Shown in pieces: positions 60,001 to 64,000 of a stretch of 64,000 bases of DNA; the first letter of the stretch is position 1, and every line of letters starts with the position of its first letter. The position numbers and the translations under genes are program-made. The DNA is from an uncultured Oscillospiraceae bacterium (GTDB taxonomy: Bacteria > Bacillota > Clostridia > Oscillospirales > Oscillospiraceae), in NCBI GenBank assembly GCA_944387065.1, contig CALXDM010000006.1, positions 1 to 64,000 on the forward strand, written 5' to 3'. The notes under the pieces were generated by a model. It had not been told where the DNA came from and ran no database searches. It saw only the letters and a program-made list of their open reading frames with translations.

Positions 60001-60040
60001 GTGGGTGGCGGCTACCTCCCGGGGCAGACTGGCGGGGGGC

Positions 60041-61309
60041 CTATTCCCGCGCCAGGGGCAGGCGCACCGTGATGGTGGTGCCGGAGCCCACCACGCTGGC
60101 CAGGTGGATCTGGCCGTTGTACAGCGCCACAATGTGCTTGACGATGGCCAGGCCCAGCCCTGTGCCCCCTGCGGCCCGGCTGCGGCCCTTGTCCACCCGA
60201 TAAAAGCGCTCAAACACCCGGCCCTGGCTCTCCGGCGGGATGCCGATGCCGGTGTCTGCCACGGTGAGCACCGCCTGCTCTCCCTCCCGGGCCAGGGTCA
60301 CGCTCACCCGGCCGCCGGGGCGGTTGTACTTCACCGCGTTCTCCATCAGGTTCAAAGCCACCTCTTTGAAGCGGTCGGCGCTGATCGCCCCCTCCACCTC
60401 CTGTCCGGAAACCAGCAGGCTCACCCCCGCCTGGCGGGCCACCGGCTCCAGGAACTTCTCCGTCTCCCGGGCCACCTGGGTCAGGCTGCACTGCTCCCCC
60501 GGCAGGGCACCGGCCACCGTCTCCAGCTCGGTCACCTGGAGGATATCGTCCACCAGCTTGGTCAACCGGTCCACCTCTACAGAGATCATGGACAGGAAGC
60601 GCTGCTGATCCTCTGGATCCTTCACCAGGCCGGAGGCCATCATGTCGGTGAACCCCTTGATGGAGGTCAGGGGAGTTTTCAGCTCATGGGTCACATTGGC
60701 GGTGAACTCGCTGCGGGCCGATTGCAGGGTTTCGTCCACCTGGCGGGCCGCCACCTGGGCCTGCTCCACCGGCTTGGCTGTGTCCGCGGCCAGCTTGCGG
60801 GCCAGGAGCAGGGCCAGCACCAGGGCCAGCGCCCCGGCGGCGGCCACGCTCACCGCGCCCTGAGCCACCAGGGCGTTGACGGAGGACACCGGCTGGGCCG
60901 CCCGGCCTACGACGCCGTCTGCAAACCGGCGGGCCACATAGACGGTGGTCACCCCAGTGGTGGCCGAGCGGCGCACGTCGCTGCCCTGGCCCTGGGCCAG
61001 GGCCTGCTCCACCTCCGGGCGGTCGGAGTGGTCCTCCCCGATGTCCGCATCGGTGTCGCCCAGCACCGTGCCATCCGGAGCGATGAAGGTCAGGCGCAGG
61101 CTGGGAGCCGCGCTGTCAAACTGCCTCAGCAGGCGCTCCACCTGGGTATCCCCACCCTGCGCCTCCATCAGGGCCAGCACCTGGCAGAGCGACTGCTTGG
61201 TCGCCTCCAACTCCTGCTTGCGGAAAACGGCCACCCCCACCGCAGTGGACACTGCCACCGCCACGGCGGCGATGAGGAAGATGGAAAGGGTCAGTTTGCG
61301 CTTGAGCAC
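60041..61309 (-). CDS. phoR: PhoR-type sensor histidine kinase
   Basis: 422 residues from a GTG start. There are two membrane helices (about 8-27 and 150-172) enclosing an extracytoplasmic sensor part, then a HAMP-like linker, H-box ANVTHELKTPLTSI (His about 216), N-box NLMENAVKY, DTGIGIPPE and GGTGLGLAIVKH. It phosphorylates the response regulator encoded 10 bp upstream. Context with pstB and phoU identifies it as the phosphate sensor. GAGGTGAGAA precedes the GTG. Confidence 0.9.
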   Translation of the reverse strand: MLKRKLTLSIFLIAAVAVAVSTAVGVAVFRKQELEATKQSLCQVLALMEAQGGDTQVERLLRQFDSAAPSLRLTFIAPDGTVLGDTDADIGEDHSDRPEVEQALAQGQGSDVRRSATTGVTTVYVARRFADGVVGRAAQPVSSVNALVAQGAVSVAAAGALALVLALLLARKLAADTAKPVEQAQVAARQVDETLQSARSEFTANVTHELKTPLTSIKGFTDMMASGLVKDPEDQQRFLSMISVEVDRLTKLVDDILQVTELETVAGALPGEQCSLTQVARETEKFLEPVARQAGVSLLVSGQEVEGAISADRFKEVALNLMENAVKYNRPGGRVSVTLAREGEQAVLTVADTGIGIPPESQGRVFERFYRVDKGRSRAAGGTGLGLAIVKHIVALYNGQIHLASVVGSGTTITVRLPLARE

Positions 61310-61318
61310 GTTCTCACC

Positions 61319-61975
61319 TCACGCCATTTTGTAGCCCACGGAGCGCACCGTGGTGATATATCCCTCTCCCAGCTTCTGCCGGAGGGATTTGATGTGCATA
61401 TCCACTGTCCGGGTCTCGCCGGCAAAATTATAGTCCCACACGGCGGCCAGGATCTCGTCCCTGGTGAGCACCGTACCCCGGCGGCTGACCAGCAGGCGCA
61501 GCAGCTCAAACTCCTTATAGGTCAGCGGGATTTCCGCCCCGTCCCGGCGCACCGTCCGGCCGGCCGGGTCGATGACCAGGTCTTCATAGACCAGCTGGGG
61601 ATCCCGTTCCCCCATCCGCCGCAGCACAGCGTTGATGCGGGCTTGCAGCTCCATGACGCCGAAGGGCTTGGTGATGTAGTCGTCCGCCCCGGTGTCCAGG
61701 GCGGTCACCTTATCCATCTCTGTCTGCCGCGCCGTGAGCATGATGATGGGCATCTTAGCCGTCGCGGGGTCCTGGCGCAGGCGGCGCACGATCTCCAGGC
61801 CGTCCATACCGGGCAGCATCACATCCAGCAGGGCGATGTCCCCCCGCACCTCGTGGGCAAACAGCTCCTCGCCGCTCTCATAGGTCTGCACCTGGTGCCC
61901 CGTGGACTTGAAGTAGTACTCCAGCATAGCGCGGATGGAGGCGTCATCCTCCACGATGATGATCTTCAGCGGCAT
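61319..61975 (-). CDS. PhoB/PhoP-type response regulator
   Basis: 218 residues. The receiver domain has IIIVEDD, the phospho-acceptor Asp in LLDVMLPGMDG (about 51) and Lys in DYITKPFG (about 103). An OmpR-type winged helix follows (about 125-218: LTYKEFELLRLLVSRRG and TVDMHIKSLRQKLGEGYITTVRSVGY). OmpR-family dimers bind tandem hexamers at 11-bp period, exactly the arrangement found upstream of the LTA-synthase-like gene at 3550-3588. It is encoded between phoU and phoR. Confidence 0.92.
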   Translation of the reverse strand: MPLKIIIVEDDASIRAMLEYYFKSTGHQVQTYESGEELFAHEVRGDIALLDVMLPGMDGLEIVRRLRQDPATAKMPIIMLTARQTEMDKVTALDTGADDYITKPFGVMELQARINAVLRRMGERDPQLVYEDLVIDPAGRTVRRDGAEIPLTYKEFELLRLLVSRRGTVLTRDEILAAVWDYNFAGETRTVDMHIKSLRQKLGEGYITTVRSVGYKMA

Positions 61976-62030
61976 GGGCCACCCCTCCTTTTGGCTCCGC
62001 TCCGGTCTTAGCCCGCTGCTGCGCGCTTCC

Positions 62031-62675
62031 TTATTGCAGCTGCCCGGTCACACAGAAGATGGCCCAGTTGGCGATGTTCACCGCGTGATCGGCGATGCGC
62101 TCCAGATACTTGGCGATGATGATCAGGTCCACCGCCCGGCCGGTGTGGTCCTCCTGGTGGGCGATGCGCGCGGTCAGGTCGTGCTTGATCTTGACAAACA
62201 GCTCATCCACCACGTCATCCAGGTTGATGACCGCCTGGGCAGTGGTCTCGTCCCGGTCGGCGTAGGCCGCGATGGCCTGGCGGACCATCAGGCCAGCCTG
62301 GCGGCTCATGATGGCCAGATCCTCGGGCACCTCCGGCTTGGTGCCGTCGGAGGCCATGAGCAGGGAGATCTCCGCGATGTTGGCCGCCTGGTCGCCGATG
62401 CGCTGCAGGTCGGTGACCATCTTCAGGGCGGTGGAGATGGTGCGCAGGTCCCGGGCCACCGGCTGCTGGCGCATAAGCAGGGACATGCAGTGGTTCTCAA
62501 TGTCCCGCTCCATCTGGTCCATGGAGGCGGTCAGCTCAATGGCCGTCCGGGCCCCCTCCTCGCCGCTTTTGGCTAGGGAGGCGGTGACCAGGTCGATGGC
62601 GTCCTGGGCGGTGCCCGCCATGGCGGTCAGCTCGTGGCCCAACTCCAGCAGTTCCGCGTCAAAGGTTTTTCTCAT
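62031..62675 (-). CDS. phoU: Phosphate signalling protein PhoU
   Basis: 214 residues, all helical, with two PhoU repeats. The metal-binding helix phrases are ERDIENHCMSLLMRQQPVA and RIGDQAANIAEI in the first, and KYLERIADHAVNIANWAIF in the second. PhoU links the Pst transporter to the PhoR sensor and represses the Pho response when phosphate is plentiful. It is 20 bp after pstB and 56 bp before the response regulator gene. Confidence 0.95.
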   Translation of the reverse strand: MRKTFDAELLELGHELTAMAGTAQDAIDLVTASLAKSGEEGARTAIELTASMDQMERDIENHCMSLLMRQQPVARDLRTISTALKMVTDLQRIGDQAANIAEISLLMASDGTKPEVPEDLAIMSRQAGLMVRQAIAAYADRDETTAQAVINLDDVVDELFVKIKHDLTARIAHQEDHTGRAVDLIIIAKYLERIADHAVNIANWAIFCVTGQLQ

Positions 62676-62694
62676 CTCAGCTCACTCCTTCGCC

Positions 62695-63450
<756 letters not shown>

Positions 63451-63463
63451 ACTGTCCCGCTCC

Positions 63464-64000
63464 TTACTGTTTCTTCTTCAGGGCCTTACCCGCCAGGGTG
63501 GCGGCCACGTTGATAACCAGGGTGATGACCATGAGGATGGCGGCAATGGCCAGCGCGGCGGCCACGTCGGCGTGCTCGTTGGCATAGACGTACAACGCCA
63601 CGCTCAGCGTGCCCGAGGAGGTGGTCATCGCCTCCCACAGGCTGTTGACGACGCTGCCCATCCCCGCGGTGAACAGCAGGGCGGCCGACTCGCCCACGAT
63701 GCGTCCCACGGCCAGGATGCAGCCGGTGACGATGCCGTCCACGGCGTTGGGCAGCACCACGGTGCGCACCATGCGCCACTTGCCCGCCCCCAGACCCAGC
63801 GCTCCCTCCCGGTAGGCCTGGGGCACCGTCTTGAGGGATTCCTGGGTGGTGCGCACGATGGTGGGCAGGATCATCACCACCAGGGTCAGCCCCCCGGCCA
63901 GGATGCCGTAGCCAAAGCCCAGCAACTGGTTGAAAAACAGCATGCCCACCAGGCCGAAGATGATGGAGGGGATGCCGGTGAGGGTCTCGGTGGCAAACTC
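63464..64000 (-). CDS. pstA: Phosphate ABC transporter permease PstA (5' part beyond the window)
   Basis: Partial: the C-terminal 178 codons are visible and the frame stays open to the window edge. [44 protein letters not shown] (EAA-type loop landmarks [14 protein letters not shown]) and [17 protein letters not shown] are PstA phrases. It forms the phosphate channel with PstC, which is presumably upstream with pstS outside the window. It lies 13 bp before pstB. Confidence 0.93.
   Translation of the reverse strand, partial: EFATETLTGIPSIIFGLVGMLFFNQLLGFGYGILAGGLTLVVMILPTIVRTTQESLKTVPQAYREGALGLGAGKWRMVRTVVLPNAVDGIVTGCILAVGRIVGESAALLFTAGMGSVVNSLWEAMTTSSGTLSVALYVYANEHADVAAALAIAAILMVITLVINVAATLAGKALKKKQ

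Overview
The window reads as the chromosome of a spore-forming, high-GC member of the Clostridia, most like an Oscillospiraceae/Ruminococcaceae gut bacterium of the Flavonifractor/Pseudoflavonifractor kind. Supporting this are glycine and methionine T-box leaders, a spoIIR gene with a sigma-F-like promoter, a V-type ATPase operon, DnaD/DnaI-type replication loaders, LTA-synthase-like and Pho genes, and strong GC bias at third codon positions. The species assignment is an inference. Many promoters fit sigma-A well (TTGACA-like, 17 or 18 bp spacer, TATAAT-like), which supports the assigned gene boundaries.

Layout. 79-1260 is a decayed IS3-type insertion sequence, lower in GC than its surroundings. 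1298-5519 (minus) holds an LTA-synthase-like enzyme with a textbook four-hexamer Pho-type box at its promoter, a degenerate histidine-kinase-like protein and an Mrp-type Fe-S carrier. 5796-7912 (plus) is a PadR / DUF1700-DUF4097 / PspC envelope-stress type operon. 7969-14004 (minus) carries a uridine-kinase-like enzyme, mutL, dtd, a DnaI-like loader, a DnaD-like protein and dCMP deaminase. A membrane zinc-ribbon protein, a SecB-like protein and mnmE follow. 16630-23276 (minus) is zapA-U32 protease-maf-mreC-mutS. 23697-27039 (plus) is T-box-controlled glyS and a split transketolase. Then come three tRNAs (Met, Glu, Val), two PepSY-repeat secreted proteins, a small membrane protein and a four-gene polar amino acid ABC importer (to 34053).

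34135-42393 is the most interesting region: a minus-strand operon MBOAT - SGNH/deacetylase fusion - acyl carrier protein - FkbH - GT2/GtrA fusion - GT-C membrane glycosyltransferase, with a divergent Sfp-type phosphopantetheinyl transferase. Each Dlt step has a counterpart (FkbH for DltA, ACP for DltC, MBOAT for DltB, SGNH for DltD), and there is a Gtr-type lipid-linked sugar system beside it. I infer a surface-polymer decoration system that may add glyceryl esters instead of D-alanine.

42512-51108 (minus) is a nine-gene V-type ATPase operon. 51417-56613 (plus) is an Lrp-type regulator, aminotransferase, ThrH-like phosphatase and DUF1015 protein, then ispE and spoIIR. 56698-59811 (minus) is a methionine ABC importer in which metQ has its own promoter and T-box, separate from metNI. 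60041-64000 (minus) is the 3' part of a Pst/Pho operon (pstA partial, pstB, phoU, phoB/phoP-type regulator, phoR). The Pho regulator encoded here is the natural candidate for the box upstream of the LTA-synthase-like gene at the other end of the window.
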